Source of the DNA: an uncultured Muribaculaceae bacterium
GTDB taxonomy: Bacteria; Bacteroidota; Bacteroidia; Bacteroidales; Muribaculaceae
NCBI GenBank assembly: GCA_910578095.1
Contig: CAJTOZ010000022.1
Coordinates: 1 to 39,386, forward strand
Length of the DNA stretch: 39,386 nt
Direction: 5' to 3'
Position 1 is the first letter of the stretch. Each line of letters starts with the position of its first letter. The notes under the pieces were generated by a model, which was given only the letters and a program-made list of their open reading frames with translations, searched no databases and was not told where the DNA came from. Position numbers and translations under genes: made by a program. Shown here piece after piece: positions 7,932-17,245 of this stretch.

Positions 7932-10900
7932 TTACTTGCCTTCTTTTTCCTGATAGACTGACGGCAGCACGCCGAATTCCTCCTTGAAATAGCGGCTGAA
8001 GTACTTTGGATTGTTAAAACCACAACGGTAGGCGATCTCGCTGATGTTGAGCTGACTTTCGCGCAACAGCTGCGCCGCGCGCTTCAGGCGCAGCACGCGG
8101 ATGAACTCTATCGGGGTCTTGCCGGTGATCTGCTTGAGGCGCTTGTAGAGGTGCACACGGCTCATGCCGAGTTCGGCGGCAAGTTCCTCCACCGAGAGGT
8201 CGGGACGGTTCATATTGTCGTCGACATAGCGCACGGCGCGCTCTATCAGCTGCTCATCGAGCGATGTGATGGCAAGGCTCTGCGGCTCCGGGTCTATGAG
8301 CGCTCTCTGCGCCCCGCGGCCGCGGAGGTCGAGAAGCTTTTTCAAGCGCAGACGCAGCACGTCGATATTGAAAGGCTTTGTCATGTAGTCGTCGGCCCCA
8401 AGCGTCAGGCCCTCGATTTTGGCCGACACCTCGTGCTTGGCTGTAAGGATGAGCAGCGGCACTCCGGCCGTGGCGGGATCGCTCTTCAGGCGCCGGCACA
8501 GCTCGATTCCGTCCATTCCCGGCATCATGAGGTCGCTGATCACTATATCGGGGCGATAACGGGCCACCTCGGCCAGAGCTTCGTTGCCGTCGGCAGCGGT
8601 GACCACGGCGTAGTCGCCACTCAGTTCGGACGACATGAACCGCAGCAGGTCGGGATTGTCGTCGACAACGAGCAAGCGCGGTATGCCCGTGGCAGGCCCC
8701 GCAGGGGGCGCTCCGGCGTCCCCTGCGGGGCGCTCTTCGTGCGCGTCGTCGCCTTCGTCGCCGCCGCGCACGGGCAAGGTGACGGTGAACACAGCTCCGC
8801 GCACGGCACTGTCGGCCACGGCCACGGTGCCGCCGTGCAACCGCACAAATTCCGCTACAAGGCTGAGACCTATGCCCGTGCCGCCGCCGGCGCTGCGACC
8901 ATCTCCGCCCTGATAGAAGCGCTCGAAAATGCGTTTCTTATCGGCATCGGAAATGCCGCAACCGGTGTCGGCGATGGTTATCTCAAGATTGTTGTCGACA
9001 AGTGTGAGCGCCACATCCACCCGGCCGTCGGAAGGCGTGAATTTAAATGCGTTGCCCAGGATATTGATCACTATCTTGGCCACCATATCCTCGTCGAAAT
9101 CCATCATCAGACGCTGCACGGAGCTGAAGAACGTGAGGTGTATGTGCTTGGCTTCCGCAAGCGGCAGGAACGAATCGCACACGGAACGCACATAGCGCAC
9201 GATATCGCCCCGCGATGGATTCAGGGTGAGCCCCGCAACCTCGTTTTTGCGGAAGTCCAGCAGCTGGTTGACCATGCGCATAAGCCGGTCGGCATTGCCG
9301 TGTATGAGTTCGAGCTTCTCGCGCATGTCGTCGTCGAGCGGTTTCTTGAGCAGGGAGTCGAGGGGCGCGGTGATGAGAGTGAGAGGCGTGCGCAGCTCAT
9401 GGCTCACATTGGTGAAAAATCTGAATTTAAGCTGGTCAAGCTCTTCCTGCTTCAACGCTGCCTCGCGACGCTCGCGGCGGCGTGACAGCCGGCGCTCGTG
9501 GCGACGCACCAGACGGAAGGCCCCAAAGGCGAGCGCGAGCGCAAGCACGACGTATATGAATTTGGCGAGCGGAGTGGCATAGAACGGCGGACGTATCACA
9601 ATACCGAGCGAGGCCACATTGGACGAGGCCACACCATCGCCACTGCACGCTTTCACGCGGAGAGTGTAACGTCCGGGGGCCAGATTGGTGTAGGCCACCT
9701 TGTTGGCGTTGTCGGGAAGCATGCGCCAGTCCTCGCTGAAACCGTCGAGACGGTAGTAGTACACGGTCTTTTCGGGGTTGACATAGTTGTCGGTGGCAAA
9801 TGCCACGGCAAATTCATTATCGGAATAGTCCAGCTCCACGGCCTCAAGACGCGATAGGCGCTCGGGAAGCAGCACCCGGCCGTCGCGCTCGTCGCCCACC
9901 CTCACCTCTTCATTGAAAAGCATGAGGCGCGTGAAGTAGACCCTCGGGGCCATGGTGTTGAATTTGATGCCGTCGGGGCGGAAGCTGTTGACGCCGTAAA
10001 AGCCGCCCACCATCATGTCGCCACCGGGAAGAGCCAATAGCGAGCGTTGGTTGAAATCGCACGTCTGAAGCCCGTCGCTGCTGTCGTAGCTATGTATGTC
10101 GAAGGTCCAGCCATCGCCCGATGCCCCGGGGCTGACCGCCACGCTCACGAGCTCACTGCCCACACTGACCCACACGGCATGGTTGGCATCCTCGGCCACA
10201 CCGAGCACGAAACGGCGCGCAGGCCCCAGCGTAGGGGTGTACACGCTGTCGGCAGCGACGTCGTATACGTTAAGCCCCTCGCGTGTGGCCAGCCACACCA
10301 GCCCGCGGCTGTCGCACATAACCTGGTTGACATTTGGATTCAGAAAATGCGCCGTGCCGGCTCGGTTGCCAAGCAGATTCTCGATATCGCCGGTGGCAGG
10401 GTTCAGCACGCTCATACCATTGGCCGTGGCCATATACACTTTCCCGTCCGGCCCCTCGGCTATGGAATTGACAAACTCGGAGCCTATATCCGACACTTCC
10501 GGCGAGTAGACCGTAGAGACACGCGTGACAGGGTCGTAGCGTTGCGCGCCGCCGCCGAGGGTGGCGAGCATCAGCGTGCCATCAGCCATAGGGCGCACGG
10601 CCCATATATTGTCGGAAGTCAGACCATCGGCCGTTGTCAGCCGCTGAATGTGGCCGCCGCGGTCGACCTTCAGCAGACCGCCGCCGAAGGTTCCGGCCCA
10701 TATATTGCCTGCGCTGTCGGGAGCAATGCTCACCACCGCATCCGGCATGCGCCCCGCACGCGAAATATCAATATTGCGGACTGAGCCTGCGCCGCGGTCC
10801 CAACAGAAGAGCCCCTTGCTGTCTGTTCCGAGCCACAGGGCACCGTCCGTTCCGGCAGCTATGCAGTTGACGTCCGGAAACGGCGTGAAATCAAATTTGA

Positions 10901-11915
10901 AAGTATTATCGTTGTACAGCGACACGCCACTCTTACGGGAGCCTGCCCATATTGTGCCCATGCGGTCCTCCATCAGCACCGTCACGGTGTTGCTGCCGAG
11001 AGTGCGCTCGTCGGCGCCATCGCTCACGATGCGCTGCACGCGGCCGTTCTTCTCCATCACCGCGAGGCCGCTATGGTCAAAGCCTATCCACATGCGCCCT
11101 GCGCGGTCCTGCATCACATCCATCACATGCCCCTGCGGCAGACGCGTGCCGCCGAAGCTGTCGTACCACGTATTGTCATCGGGCCCGAAAAGCCACAGAC
11201 CGTCAGTCGAATACATCCACACAAGCCCTTCGCGGTCAGCGTAGGCCGAATAGTATTGACCCACTATCTGCTCCGAGCCGGGCACGCGCACAGTGCCTGA
11301 TATGCGCGATGTGCGGGCATCTACAAACACCATTCTGCCGCTCTTGTCCGTGAACACCACGCGGGAGTCGCCCACAGGCACCAATGTGCAGGCTTCGGCC
11401 TTGGTGAACAGGCCATCGGGATCGTCGACCCGCACGGTGGCATTGTTGCGATAATGGTACAGGCCGTCGCCGGCCACATACATCCAGCACGACCCTCCGG
11501 GGCCGAAAGTAACCAACGACGGAATGGCCGTCATACCCATGGTGCGGAATTCGGACGCGACATCACGGTTGAAGCGCTCCGTGCGCGGGTCGAATATTGA
11601 ATACGAGCCCCCGGCCCGCACCCAGATGCGGCCGTCGGGCGCACGCTGTATCTCCTCCACAAAACTGTCGTGCAGCGATGTGCTGTCGCTATCGTCGCGC
11701 GCATACGAGCGCACGCTGTAGCCGTCGTAACGGTCGAGCCCCGACGCCGTGCCGAAGTACACGAAGCCGTCGTCGTCCTGGTAAATGGCGTTGATCAGCT
11801 TGCTCGACAGATGCATGTCGGCCGGCAGGTGGCGGAACTGATAGCCGGACGCAGCCTCGAGACTGACCGCTGCGAGCATGACACATATTATATATAGGAG
11901 CGTGCGTTTTTTCAT
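7932..11915 (-). CDS. Hybrid two-component system sensor/regulator (HTCS)
   Basis: A single 1327-residue protein combines a periplasmic sensor, histidine kinase, receiver and DNA-binding regulator, the usual activator of Bacteroidetes PULs. The start at 11915 gives a signal peptide (MKKRTLLYIICVML) and fits the -7 box at 11955-11948 better than the upstream ATG at 11936. About 14 beta-propeller repeats (motifs such as GTIWAGS, GLVWLAT) fill residues about 25-640. A Y_Y_Y domain (about 690-775) and one membrane segment (about 782-803) follow. HisKA has the phospho-His at about 839 (NVSHELRTPL), then the HATPase motifs (NILGNAFKFT, ADTGCGIS, GTGIGLSL). The receiver domain has about D1128 (ISDLMMPG). 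A C-terminal AraC helix-turn-helix pair ends the protein. It probably senses an oligosaccharide and activates the divergent susC and the downstream GH31 promoters. Confidence 0.95.
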   Translation of the reverse strand: MKKRTLLYIICVMLAAVSLEAASGYQFRHLPADMHLSSKLINAIYQDDDGFVYFGTASGLDRYDGYSVRSYARDDSDSTSLHDSFVEEIQRAPDGRIWVRAGGSYSIFDPRTERFNRDVASEFRTMGMTAIPSLVTFGPGGSCWMYVAGDGLYHYRNNATVRVDDPDGLFTKAEACTLVPVGDSRVVFTDKSGRMVFVDARTSRISGTVRVPGSEQIVGQYYSAYADREGLVWMYSTDGLWLFGPDDNTWYDSFGGTRLPQGHVMDVMQDRAGRMWIGFDHSGLAVMEKNGRVQRIVSDGADERTLGSNTVTVLMEDRMGTIWAGSRKSGVSLYNDNTFKFDFTPFPDVNCIAAGTDGALWLGTDSKGLFCWDRGAGSVRNIDISRAGRMPDAVVSIAPDSAGNIWAGTFGGGLLKVDRGGHIQRLTTADGLTSDNIWAVRPMADGTLMLATLGGGAQRYDPVTRVSTVYSPEVSDIGSEFVNSIAEGPDGKVYMATANGMSVLNPATGDIENLLGNRAGTAHFLNPNVNQVMCDSRGLVWLATREGLNVYDVAADSVYTPTLGPARRFVLGVAEDANHAVWVSVGSELVSVAVSPGASGDGWTFDIHSYDSSDGLQTCDFNQRSLLALPGGDMMVGGFYGVNSFRPDGIKFNTMAPRVYFTRLMLFNEEVRVGDERDGRVLLPERLSRLEAVELDYSDNEFAVAFATDNYVNPEKTVYYYRLDGFSEDWRMLPDNANKVAYTNLAPGRYTLRVKACSGDGVASSNVASLGIVIRPPFYATPLAKFIYVVLALALAFGAFRLVRRHERRLSRRRERREAALKQEELDQLKFRFFTNVSHELRTPLTLITAPLDSLLKKPLDDDMREKLELIHGNADRLMRMVNQLLDFRKNEVAGLTLNPSRGDIVRYVRSVCDSFLPLAEAKHIHLTFFSSVQRLMMDFDEDMVAKIVINILGNAFKFTPSDGRVDVALTLVDNNLEITIADTGCGISDADKKRIFERFYQGGDGRSAGGGTGIGLSLVAEFVRLHGGTVAVADSAVRGAVFTVTLPVRGGDEGDDAHEERPAGDAGAPPAGPATGIPRLLVVDDNPDLLRFMSSELSGDYAVVTAADGNEALAEVARYRPDIVISDLMMPGMDGIELCRRLKSDPATAGVPLLILTAKHEVSAKIEGLTLGADDYMTKPFNIDVLRLRLKKLLDLRGRGAQRALIDPEPQSLAITSLDEQLIERAVRYVDDNMNRPDLSVEELAAELGMSRVHLYKRLKQITGKTPIEFIRVLRLKRAAQLLRESQLNISEIAYRCGFNNPKYFSRYFKEEFGVLPSVYQEKEGK
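8696..8731. repeat. Inverted repeat inside the HTCS linker
   Basis: Perfect 12-nt arms GCCCCGCAGGGG (8696-8707) and CCCCTGCGGGGC (8720-8731) flank a 12-nt loop. The repeat lies in the part of the HTCS gene that encodes the low-complexity Ala/Gly/Pro linker between the kinase ATPase domain and the receiver. It is in frame and adds no stop. Confidence 0.7.
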
Positions 11916-11947
11916 GATTTCGGCTATTTTTGACATTTTTTACCGTA

Positions 11948-11955
11948 CAAAAGTA
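11948..11955 (-). promoter_or_regulatory. Candidate -7 box for the HTCS gene
   Basis: The minus strand reads TACTTTTG (11955-11948), fitting TAnnTTTG. The predicted start of transcription is near 11942, giving a leader of about 27 nt to the ATG at 11915. No clear -33 element is visible. Confidence 0.4.
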
Positions 11956-12110
11956 AACAATTCCACCCTGTGCTGAGATGTTAAATAGTATGTTATACAG
12001 CATAAAAGCATTCCTTAACAACATTTCACACCCTTTGTGTTAACATTTAAAACCAGCGCGGTTATTTTTTATACCCTGCTGTGAAACAGCGCTACGTTAC
12101 GCGTAATATA
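11956..12110. promoter_or_regulatory. HTCS-susC divergent control region with short repeats
   Basis: The 325-nt gap between the HTCS and susC starts is much more AT-rich than the genes. It holds a direct repeat AACATTT at 12020-12026 and 12042-12048 (22 nt apart, about two helical turns). There is also a direct repeat ATGTTA at 11978-11983 and 11990-11995, and an inverted pair TGCTG (11971-11975) / CAGCA (11998-12002). Repeats placed upstream of susC are reasonable candidates for the HTCS DNA-binding domain, but this is inference. Confidence 0.4.
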
Positions 12111-12118
12111 TAAAGCCG

Positions 12119-12126
12119 TAACTTTG
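12119..12126 (+). promoter_or_regulatory. Candidate susC -7 box and structured leader
   Basis: TAACTTTG matches TAnnTTTG and predicts transcription from about 12132, giving a leader of about 109 nt before the susC ATG at 12241. The leader begins with a possible stem-loop: GCCGC (12131-12135) pairs with GCGGC (12152-12156), and inside it GACA (12140-12143) pairs with TGTC (12148-12151). No -33 TTTG is seen at the usual distance, in line with dependence on an activator. Confidence 0.5.
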
Positions 12127-12240
12127 CATTGCCGCAACAGACAAGAGTGTCGCGGCGGCACACACAGAGCAATCTCTCCCCTACCTAAACCGAAAATACA
12201 ACAATCTTTCAACTTTTCAAACAACCTAAAATCTTTATCA

Positions 12241-15200
12241 ATGGGACAAACACATTGCACACGGTGCCATTGGCTTAGCTCCGCGAGGGCTATGCTTCTG
12301 GCATTTTGCCTGTTGGTGGGCAGCGTGGCTGCAGGCGCTCAGACGCTGACAGTCACCGGTACCGTAACATCGGCCGCCGACGGCGAGCCCCTCATCGGCG
12401 CTTCCGTCACGGTGAAAGGCGCAACCAACGGTGTCACCACCGACATCGACGGCAACTACACCATCAAGGTGGATCAGGGTGCTACCCTCACGTTCTCCTA
12501 CATCGGCTTCACCAGCCGCGACATCAAGGTGACCGGCAGCAAAATCGACGTGGCCCTCACAGAAAACTCCGAAAGCCTCAACGAACTCGTGGTTGTGGGC
12601 TACGGTGTGATGAAAAAGAAACTCGTCACCGGCGCCACCGCCCAGATCAAGGGCGATGACATCGCCAAGATGAACACCACATCGCCCCTCCAGGCCATGC
12701 AGGGCCAGCTCCCCGGCGTGAACATCACGTCCAACTCCGGCCAGCCCGGCACCAGCATGAAAGTGCAGATCCGCGGTCTCGGCACCATCGGCAACGCATC
12801 GCCCCTCTACCTGATCGACGGTGTGGGCGGCGACATCTCCACCCTCAACCCCGCCGACATCGAGAGCATCGACGTGCTCAAGGACGCAGCCTCCGCCGCC
12901 ATCTACGGTGCACAGGCCGCCAACGGCGTAGTGCTCATCACCACCAAGCAGGGTCGTGAAGGCAAAGCCACCGTCACATTCGACGGCTACTTCGGCTGGC
13001 AGAGCGTGGGCAAGAAAATAGACATGCTCAACGCCGACCAGTACATGGAAATCATGAACGAGCAGCAGATTGCCGATGGCTCAGCCCCCTACGACTGGAA
13101 TGGCATGAACAGCATCTGGCGCACCGACGCTGAAGGCAACCGCCTCGGCACATACGACACCGACTGGGTGGACAGCATGTTCAAGGACAACGCCATCACG
13201 CAGAGCTACACCATCGGTATCACCGGCGGCAGCAAGAACAGCACTTACGCCATGAGCCTGGGCTACCTCAACCAGGAAGGTATCGCCGGCGGCAAGGACG
13301 TAAGCGACTACTCCCGCTACAACTTCCGTATCAACTCCGACCACAAGCTCTTCGACGGTATCCTCACCGTGGGCGAGCAGGCAAGCTTCGTATATGTGAA
13401 GAACACCGGCATCGGCGTGGGCAACCAGTACAACAACACCCTGCGCGGCGCTTTCGGCACATCGCCCCTCTCCCCCATATATAATAAGGATGGTAACTTC
13501 AACAGCACCAGCGACAGCGACTGGAACAACGCCGACGGCAACCCCTACGGCTCAATGATGGTAAACACCAACAACCGCAGCAAAACCGCCACATTCTCCG
13601 GCAACGTCTACGCCCAGCTCGAGCCCATCAAAAACCTGAAGATCCGCACCGTATTCGGCGCCGTTTATGGCTCCAGCGAATACCGCAGCTTCAGCCCCAA
13701 ATACAACTTCTCCATCTATAACTATAACGACCACACCAGCGTCAGCCAGAACATGAACCACAGCCTCGGCATGACCTGGACCAACACCGTCAGCTACGAC
13801 TGGAACATCAAGGACCACGAGTTCAACGCACTTCTCGGTATGGAAGCCTACCGCTATGAAGGCACCTACCTCGGCGCCAACCAGCGCGACCTCAAGGAAG
13901 GCTTCGACACATGGCCCTTCGCCTGGATCAACAACGGCACCGCCTCCACCACCGCCGACGGCCTCGGAGCCAACGGCAACCCCCACGACAACAGCCGCTC
14001 CATCAGCTACTTCGGACGTCTGGGATGGAACTGGAAGGAAAAATACATGATCAACGTCACAGTGCGTTCCGACGGTTCCTCCAAGTTTGCCAAGGGCCAC
14101 CGTTTCGGCACCTTCCCCTCCGTATCCGCCGGTTGGAACATCAGCAACGAAGCTTTCATGGAAAGCACACGCACATGGCTCGACTTCCTGAAAATCCGCG
14201 GCAGCTGGGGCCGTGTGGGCAACCAGAACATCGACAATTACCAGTATCTGGCTCCCATCAAGATCACCAACACCCACTACTTCTTCGGACAGTACATGGG
14301 CCCCAACGGATCGTATGGCGACTACGCCACAATCCTCGGCAACAACTGGGGTGCATATCCCTCGCGCCTGGGCAACCTGGACCTCACCTGGGAAACTTCC
14401 GAGCAGCTTGACTTCGGCTTCGACGCCACCCTGTTCAAGAACCGTCTGCGCGTCAACTTCGACTGGTACCGCAAGAGCACCAAGGACTGGCTCGTAGTGG
14501 CTCCTATCCTCGCCACCGCCGGCACCGACGCTCCCTTCATCAACGGCGGCGACGTTGTCAACACCGGTGTCGAGCTCGGCATCAACTGGAACGATGTCAT
14601 CGGCAACGACTTCTCCTACAGCATCGGCGTCAACGGCACATACAACAAGAACAAAGTGGGCTCCATCCCCACCGAGGACGGTATGATCCACGGCTCGTCC
14701 AACATGCTCTACGACAACTCGCCCGAATTCTACCGCGCAAGCAACGGCATGCCCATCGGCTACTTCTGGGGCTTCCAGACCGCAGGCCTCTTCCAGAACC
14801 AGCAGGAAATCAACGACTGGATTGCAGCCGGCAACGGCATACTCCAGACCGCCGTACAGCCCGGCGATGTGAAATTCGTCGACCAGAACCACGACGGCAT
14901 CATCGACGACAACGATAAGGTGAACCTCGGCAATGGTGTGCCCAAATTCACCTACGGTTTCAACATCAACCTCTACTACAAGAACTTCGACTTCGGTCTT
15001 GTGGCCACAGGCGCCGCCGGCAACAAAATCGTGCAGACCTACCGCAACCAGACCAACATGAAGGCCAACTACACCACCGAGATCCTTGACCGCTGGACCG
15101 GCGAAGGCACCAGCAACAAGATTCCCCGCGTGACCAACGGCAACATCAACTGGCAGTTCTCCGACCTCTATGTGCACGACGGCGACTACCTCCGCCTCAG

Positions 15201-15420
15201 CAACCTCACGCTCGGCTACAACTTCGCCCCCATCATGAACCAGAAATGGTGCTCGCAGTGCCGCCTCTACTTCCAGGTGCAGAATCTTGCCACCTTCTCC
15301 AAGTACAACGGCATGGACCCCGAAATCGGCTACGGCACCAGCGATTGGGTGAGCGGTATCGACGTAGGCTTCTACCCCCGTCCCCGCACATTCCTCATCG
15401 GCGTAAACCTCACGCTCTAA
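12241..15420 (+). CDS. susC: SusC-like TonB-dependent outer-membrane glycan transporter
   Basis: This 1059-residue protein is full length for the family. The ATG at 12241 opens a signal peptide (MLLAFCLLVGSVAAGAQ at its end). An upstream in-frame ATG at 12124 lies within the promoter and is rejected. A carboxypeptidase-regulatory-like beta-sandwich follows (VTGTVTSAADGEPLIGASV). Next come a TonB-box-like stretch (LNELVVVGYG) and a plug domain with typical SusC motifs (QIRGLGTIGNASPLYLIDG, IESIDVLKDAASAAIYG). A large beta barrel ends in an aromatic-rich terminal strand. SusC proteins import oligosaccharides captured by SusD and the surface lipoproteins, powered by TonB/ExbBD. The gene heads the plus-strand operon and lies 39 nt before susD. 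Confidence 0.97.
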   Translation: MGQTHCTRCHWLSSARAMLLAFCLLVGSVAAGAQTLTVTGTVTSAADGEPLIGASVTVKGATNGVTTDIDGNYTIKVDQGATLTFSYIGFTSRDIKVTGSKIDVALTENSESLNELVVVGYGVMKKKLVTGATAQIKGDDIAKMNTTSPLQAMQGQLPGVNITSNSGQPGTSMKVQIRGLGTIGNASPLYLIDGVGGDISTLNPADIESIDVLKDAASAAIYGAQAANGVVLITTKQGREGKATVTFDGYFGWQSVGKKIDMLNADQYMEIMNEQQIADGSAPYDWNGMNSIWRTDAEGNRLGTYDTDWVDSMFKDNAITQSYTIGITGGSKNSTYAMSLGYLNQEGIAGGKDVSDYSRYNFRINSDHKLFDGILTVGEQASFVYVKNTGIGVGNQYNNTLRGAFGTSPLSPIYNKDGNFNSTSDSDWNNADGNPYGSMMVNTNNRSKTATFSGNVYAQLEPIKNLKIRTVFGAVYGSSEYRSFSPKYNFSIYNYNDHTSVSQNMNHSLGMTWTNTVSYDWNIKDHEFNALLGMEAYRYEGTYLGANQRDLKEGFDTWPFAWINNGTASTTADGLGANGNPHDNSRSISYFGRLGWNWKEKYMINVTVRSDGSSKFAKGHRFGTFPSVSAGWNISNEAFMESTRTWLDFLKIRGSWGRVGNQNIDNYQYLAPIKITNTHYFFGQYMGPNGSYGDYATILGNNWGAYPSRLGNLDLTWETSEQLDFGFDATLFKNRLRVNFDWYRKSTKDWLVVAPILATAGTDAPFINGGDVVNTGVELGINWNDVIGNDFSYSIGVNGTYNKNKVGSIPTEDGMIHGSSNMLYDNSPEFYRASNGMPIGYFWGFQTAGLFQNQQEINDWIAAGNGILQTAVQPGDVKFVDQNHDGIIDDNDKVNLGNGVPKFTYGFNINLYYKNFDFGLVATGAAGNKIVQTYRNQTNMKANYTTEILDRWTGEGTSNKIPRVTNGNINWQFSDLYVHDGDYLRLSNLTLGYNFAPIMNQKWCSQCRLYFQVQNLATFSKYNGMDPEIGYGTSDWVSGIDVGFYPRPRTFLIGVNLTL

Positions 15421-15459
15421 ATCCAATCTCACGAACAACACAACACAGAATTTGACAAA

Positions 15460-17112
15460 ATGAACAAGTTCAAATACAGCATACTCTCTGCCGGCATCGC
15501 CGCCATGGGCCTCATGACAGGTGCATGTGCCGACAGCTTCCTGGATGTGTCGAGCAAAACCGAATCGAACACCGAGAACTTCTACAAGACCGAAGGCGAC
15601 GCATGGCGCGCGCTCATCGGCTGCTACGACGGCTGGCGCCAGATCAGCTCCTCGCCCGGCGTGGGCTTCTATGTAGCTTCCACGGTGCTCTCCGATGAGT
15701 GCTACGGCGCCACCGGTCAGGGCGACGGCTACGGCTACCAGGCCATGGACGGCTTCGACCAGAGCAAAAGCCCCTCCGACCAGAACCTCTTCGAGCAGGA
15801 CTGGAAAGTGTACTACGCAGGCGTATACCGCTGCAACGAGCTCGTGACACACGAAGAGCAGATAGCATGGGAAAGCGAGGCCAACCGCAGCCTCTACATG
15901 GGCGAATGCCGCGCCATCCGCGCTCTCCTCTACTTCGACATGGTGCGCCTCTGGGGCAACATTCCCCTGTTCCTTGAGCCAGCGAACGAAAACCGCGAGC
16001 AGGCCGACCCCACCGAAGTGTACAACGCCATCGTGGCCGACCTGAAATTTGCCGCCGACAACATCCCCGCCGGAGCCAACAAAGCTACCAGCGACAACGG
16101 CCGCATCACACGCTACGCTGCCGAGGCAATGCTCGCACGCGTATACCTCTTCTACACCGGCTACTATGGCAAGGACCTCGAAGGCCTCACCAAGAGCGAG
16201 GTGATAGCCTATCTCGACGATGTTGTGGCCAACGGCGGCTACGAGCTCGTCAAGGACTTCAAGAGCCTCTGGCCCGCTGCATCTCTCGTAGCTGCAGAAG
16301 GCAAGAACGAATGGGATCCCGAACTCTCCACCTACGCCGGCTCCGCCAACAGCGAGTTCATCCTGCAGCAGAAGTTCACTCCCACGCAGGACTACAACGG
16401 CAACAACGACTCCAACCGCTGGCAGGTGATGATGGGTATGCGCTCCCTCAACTTCTGCCCCTACGGCAAGGGCTGGGGTGCCGCAACTGTGACACCCGCC
16501 TATGTGGCTAAATTCGGCAACGGCGACCCCCGCCTCACCGCATCTGTCATCAACCTCGCCGGCGAAGGCGTGAGCGCCTCTCCCGACTACAGCACCAGCG
16601 TGAAAGACTGGCGCGAGTTCACCGGCTTCTGCGTGAAGAAATACTCCCCCATCGCCTTCCCCGACGGCCTCAACGCATCCCGTCCCGACGGCAGCGGCGA
16701 CTTCCAGATCACCAACTCGCAGGATTGGGTGATCATGCGCTACGCCGATGTGCTTCTCATGGTGGCCGAACTTGGCGGCACTCCCTCCATGACCGCCCAG
16801 GCCGCCCTCGATGCAGTGCGCGCCCGCGCAGGCCTTGCCAGCGTGCCCGCCACATTTGAGAACGTGATGAACGAGCGCGCCCTCGAACTCGCATTCGAAG
16901 GCCACCGCTACTGGGACCTGCTCCGTCAGGGCATCGATAAAGTGGCCGAGGCTGTAGCCTCCACCGCCGGCCCCGTGAAAAACGGCGGCGTCAACGCTTC
17001 CGTGAGCTACGACCGCAGCAAAATCATCGCCACCAAAGGTCTCAGCCAGATTCCTCTCAACCAGATAATTCTCTCCAACGGCGTGCTCAAGCAGAATGCC
17101 GGCTGGGAATAG
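15460..17112 (+). CDS. susD: SusD-like glycan-binding outer-membrane lipoprotein
   Basis: This 550-residue protein has a lipoprotein signal ending MTGAC (lipidated Cys23). It starts with the typical SusD motif SFLDVSSKTESNTENFYKTE-like and shows SusD/RagB alpha-helical features: GECRAIRALLYFDMVRLWG in the TPR region and NERALELAFEGHRYWDLLR near the C-terminus. SusD forms the lid of the SusC transporter and binds the target polysaccharide at the cell surface. It lies directly downstream of susC with no terminator between them. A 133-nt gap with an inverted repeat follows it. Confidence 0.96.
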   Translation: MNKFKYSILSAGIAAMGLMTGACADSFLDVSSKTESNTENFYKTEGDAWRALIGCYDGWRQISSSPGVGFYVASTVLSDECYGATGQGDGYGYQAMDGFDQSKSPSDQNLFEQDWKVYYAGVYRCNELVTHEEQIAWESEANRSLYMGECRAIRALLYFDMVRLWGNIPLFLEPANENREQADPTEVYNAIVADLKFAADNIPAGANKATSDNGRITRYAAEAMLARVYLFYTGYYGKDLEGLTKSEVIAYLDDVVANGGYELVKDFKSLWPAASLVAAEGKNEWDPELSTYAGSANSEFILQQKFTPTQDYNGNNDSNRWQVMMGMRSLNFCPYGKGWGAATVTPAYVAKFGNGDPRLTASVINLAGEGVSASPDYSTSVKDWREFTGFCVKKYSPIAFPDGLNASRPDGSGDFQITNSQDWVIMRYADVLLMVAELGGTPSMTAQAALDAVRARAGLASVPATFENVMNERALELAFEGHRYWDLLRQGIDKVAEAVASTAGPVKNGGVNASVSYDRSKIIATKGLSQIPLNQIILSNGVLKQNAGWE

Positions 17113-17138
17113 TGATAATTTAACATATTTCGCACACT

Positions 17139-17192
17139 AAGGCGCCGATTTTCACGTTAATAGGAAACCCTGAGCGCAGACATCGGCGCCTT
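17139..17192 (+). promoter_or_regulatory. Long-loop inverted repeat between susD and the next lipoprotein gene
   Basis: Arms AAGGCGCCGAT (17139-17149) and ATCGGCGCCTT (17182-17192) are perfect 11-nt complements around a 32-nt loop. There is no U-tract right after it. It may act as an RNA processing or stabilising element that sets the susCD level against downstream genes, or as a weak terminator. Confidence 0.5.
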
Positions 17193-17245
17193 GGCGAGCG
17201 AAAAACACACAATCAATCATTACTCCTCTAAATTCCAACCTTACA

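Noticed and set aside
12124..12240. N-terminal extension of SusC from the ATG at 12124
   Set aside because: This start falls on the -7 box itself and the extension has no signal-peptide character; the ATG at 12241 gives a proper signal.
13552..16905. 1117-residue open frame on the minus strand opposite susC and susD
   Set aside because: It is a shadow of the strong C-ending codon bias of the real genes. It has no recognisable domain, crosses two certain genes, and its composition (Val/Ala/His/Glu rich) is typical of such artefacts.
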